Part shown: piece after piece, positions 5,763 to 7,373 of the stretch
Numbering within the stretch: the stretch's first letter is position 1
Layout of the letters: each line of letters opens with the position of its first letter
From: Candidatus Omnitrophota bacterium
Lineage (GTDB): Bacteria > Omnitrophota > Gorgyraeia > Zapsychrales > Fredricksoniimonadaceae
Length of the DNA: 7,373 nt
Reading direction: 5' to 3'
Assembly: GCA_016789035.1 (NCBI GenBank)
Contig: JAEUSC010000202.1
Coordinates: 1 to 7,373 of the forward strand
Made by a program: the position numbers and the translations under genes
The notes under the pieces: model-generated
What the model was told of the DNA's origin: nothing
Seen by the model: the letters and a program-made list of their open reading frames with translations, nothing else
Databases searched by the model: none

Positions 5763-7142
5763 ATGGATTTCGAATATATACAAATGAGTTCAGCTGAAGA
5801 GGCTGAAAAATATTTTACTGAGAAAGGACATTGGATTGTTGCAAATGTTCGTCAGTATGTAGGTTGGCCAGAAGCCAAAGTAATCATTTATTTTCGAGGG
5901 GTTCCTATACTCCTTATCCCTGAGGAAACCGACAAATATCCGGCTGTCGCCATACTTTGTAGAAGTGGAATTGATCAAGATAAAGCCAGAGAGATTATTC
6001 ATCATTTCTTAAGTTCTTGGGCGTGGAGTAGATCGTCTGTAATCGAGATAGAAGCTTGGGGTGGTGGCGGGCGACCATATGTTTATGGGAGGCCTAAGAA
6101 TGTCAGAATGTTGAGCAAACCTTTTCGGATTATGTATCTTCCGGATGCTATTGAGCCTGAAACACGTTTAGCCCTAGCTTTGTACAGAGAAGCGATGGCA
6201 TTAGAAAATCCAGCATACGGATTTTTAAGTTTTTATAAAGTCATAAACTTGAAATATCCTACTGGAAAGACTGCTCAGAAGAATTGGGTCGAGCAAGCAT
6301 TGCCAAGAGTTGATTTATGGGAAGGGAAAAAGCGGTATGAAGAATTGTTGAAGGCGCTGGGCTCAAATAAAGAAATTGCCGAATATCTTTACCATTCATG
6401 TCGTTGTGCAATTGCTCATGCGGATATCAATCAAACGACAGTAAACCCGGAAAATTATGTGGATATGGCAAGGCTAAGATCGGACTTGCCATTAATAAGG
6501 GCTCTTGTGGAGCTTTTGATTGAAGAAGAGTTTCGGATTCTAAGGGAAGGGACTGTTTATAAGAAACACCCTTATGAACTATTTGGATTTAAAACAATTT
6601 TGGGGGAAGGCGTTATAAAAGAGATCAAAAACGACAATCCTGTTACAGGGGTTCCTTTTCCACAAGAGATTAGTATTCGATTATGGAGCAGCGGGATCTT
6701 TGGATTATTTGAGGGAATGAAAATAGTAAATTTGGGTATACAAAAAGGACTTTTGATCATTGAGGCTATTTCTTCGAACAATATGATGGCAGCTGTTTTG
6801 GTTTTAGATTTTAATCAGGAACGGATACTTTTTGATCCGCAGACTTCAATTCGTTCTACTAAAGACGATGGGTCGGTTGCATGGATTGAGACTGATTTGG
6901 ACATTCAAAGATTTTTAAGACGGTATTGGCTAAATGGCGTATTCGAACTTTGGGATTCAAAACATAATAAATGTTTGGGTTTTTCAGACGCGTTTGTTCC
7001 AGTTAATATTGACTTATCCCGTACAATTGAGAATTTTGATATGGGAATCAAGCGGTGTGAAAAGGAAGTCGAAAAACGAAGAATGGCCCAATGTGATCAG
7101 CCGAAAATCAAACAAGGTGAAAGTCGGGGGCACACGACGTAA
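5763..7142 (+). CDS. HEPN-motif protein of unknown role (MauJ-like annotation possible)
   Basis: This is a 459-residue soluble protein without signal peptide or membrane segments. A central helical region (about 130-260) contains TRLALALYREAMALENPAYGFLSFYKVIN and then CRCAIAHAD, giving Arg214-x4-His219, the R-x4-6-H signature of HEPN ribonucleases. Proteins with this arrangement are, as far as I recall, sometimes labelled methylamine utilization MauJ; no methylamine genes are present, so I give no symbol. The N-terminal 120 residues and C-terminal 200 residues are unassigned; the last 30 are charged. I chose ATG 5763 because GAGG (5753-5756) is six bases upstream; the TTG at 5751 and ATG at 5757 fit it poorly. 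It follows the nuclease fusion by 36 bases but is clearly AT-richer, which suggests a different origin. RNase activity is inferred from one motif. Confidence 0.75.
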   Translation: MDFEYIQMSSAEEAEKYFTEKGHWIVANVRQYVGWPEAKVIIYFRGVPILLIPEETDKYPAVAILCRSGIDQDKAREIIHHFLSSWAWSRSSVIEIEAWGGGGRPYVYGRPKNVRMLSKPFRIMYLPDAIEPETRLALALYREAMALENPAYGFLSFYKVINLKYPTGKTAQKNWVEQALPRVDLWEGKKRYEELLKALGSNKEIAEYLYHSCRCAIAHADINQTTVNPENYVDMARLRSDLPLIRALVELLIEEEFRILREGTVYKKHPYELFGFKTILGEGVIKEIKNDNPVTGVPFPQEISIRLWSSGIFGLFEGMKIVNLGIQKGLLIIEAISSNNMMAAVLVLDFNQERILFDPQTSIRSTKDDGSVAWIETDLDIQRFLRRYWLNGVFELWDSKHNKCLGFSDAFVPVNIDLSRTIENFDMGIKRCEKEVEKRRMAQCDQPKIKQGESRGHTT

Positions 7143-7199
7143 CCCGAATTCCAATTATGGTCCAACGTGACCCTAATTAAGGTTCAGTCGTGCGGCCCC
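7126..7199. repeat. 74-base nested imperfect inverted repeat across the stop codon
   Basis: Outer arms 7126-7138 and 7187-7199 match at 11 of 13 positions. In the same register AACC (7141-7144) pairs with GGTT (7181-7184), and AATT (7147-7150) with AATT (7175-7178). At the tip GGTC (7159-7162) can pair with GACC (7169-7172). The element covers the last codons of the HEPN-like gene and most of the following gap. No T-run follows on the plus strand. It may be a transcript hairpin, an inserted palindromic repeat or a recombination site. Confidence 0.55.
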
Positions 7200-7246
7200 G
7201 GAAGATTTCTCATCGACGGCTATTAAAATAAGAAAAGGTTTAAATT

Positions 7247-7373
7247 ATGAACAGCATAAACGTTATTGCGCCCTACAAATACTTAGACATGTGGGTCTTT
7301 GATGATCCTAAAGTCGGTTTGATACAAGAGCCTTTTGTTAGCGGTGCAGATATGATGATTGAACGGGTTGTAA
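7247..7373 (+). CDS. DUF6717-like small protein, partial (N-terminus only)
   Basis: The ATG at 7247 opens a frame running off the right edge (42 full codons), reading MNSINVIAPYKYLDMWVFDD and then PKVGLIQEPFVSGAD. The IAPYK...WVFDD...VGLxxEPFVxG pattern is one I associate with DUF6717 proteins, a small family without known function. AAAAGG (7233-7238) lies eight bases before the ATG, supporting this start. It begins 104 bases after the HEPN-like gene, downstream of the large inverted repeat, and may belong to a separate transcript. The family call rests on memory of a short N-terminal pattern. Confidence 0.7.
   Translation, partial: MNSINVIAPYKYLDMWVFDDPKVGLIQEPFVSGADMMIERVV

Noticed and set aside
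7126..7199. Integron attC site
   Set aside because: GTCCAAC (7160-7166) fits RYYYAAC, but it is in the apical loop and no GTTRRRY partner occurs at the other end; no integrase is present in the window.

Overview
The window looks like a piece of a bacterial chromosome, from the Shine-Dalgarno sites, tightly coupled reading frames, a signal peptide and cell-envelope sugar genes. Base composition is mixed. The set (Wbp-type sugar genes, a DUF1016 protein, DUF2024, a DUF6717-like protein) would fit an uncultivated Gram-negative lineage such as Omnitrophota, but nothing here proves a phylum. No rRNA, tRNA, CRISPR array or transposase is visible.

Left part, minus strand (1-1396): a polytopic membrane protein resembling GT-C sugar transferases, cut by the window edge, preceded by a small single-pass membrane protein whose stop overlaps its start by 4 bases. 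The pair is transcribed leftward from a 209-base divergent region (1397-1605) with a plausible sigma70-type promoter in each direction.

Centre left, plus strand (1606-3918): a compact three-gene cluster for nucleotide-sugar and glycan assembly: a Gfo/Idh/MocA dehydrogenase of WbpB/WlbA type, a left-handed beta-helix acyltransferase of WbpD/WlbB type with an added cysteine-rich tail, and a Dpm1-like family 2 glycosyltransferase. They suggest part of the route to a 2,3-diacetamido-uronic acid (or related 3-acylamino sugar) for a surface polysaccharide. The matching PLP aminotransferase is not in the window. A 10-bp perfect hairpin closes the cluster.

Right part, plus strand (4021-7373): a run of accessory genes with no obvious shared pathway: a DUF2024 protein, a small exported protein of unknown function, a fusion of a DUF1016 N-terminal domain to a staphylococcal-nuclease-like domain, a 459-residue protein carrying an R-x4-H motif as in HEPN ribonucleases, and the start of a DUF6717-like protein. 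The fusion gene starts inside the exported-protein gene and contains a perfect 28-bp palindrome. The HEPN-like gene ends inside a 74-base nested inverted repeat. Composition changes sharply between the fusion gene (GC-rich) and the HEPN-like gene (AT-rich), which points to separately acquired genes. The most promising candidate for an undescribed system is the nuclease fusion plus HEPN-like pair, possibly defence related; this is inference from domains and adjacency only.
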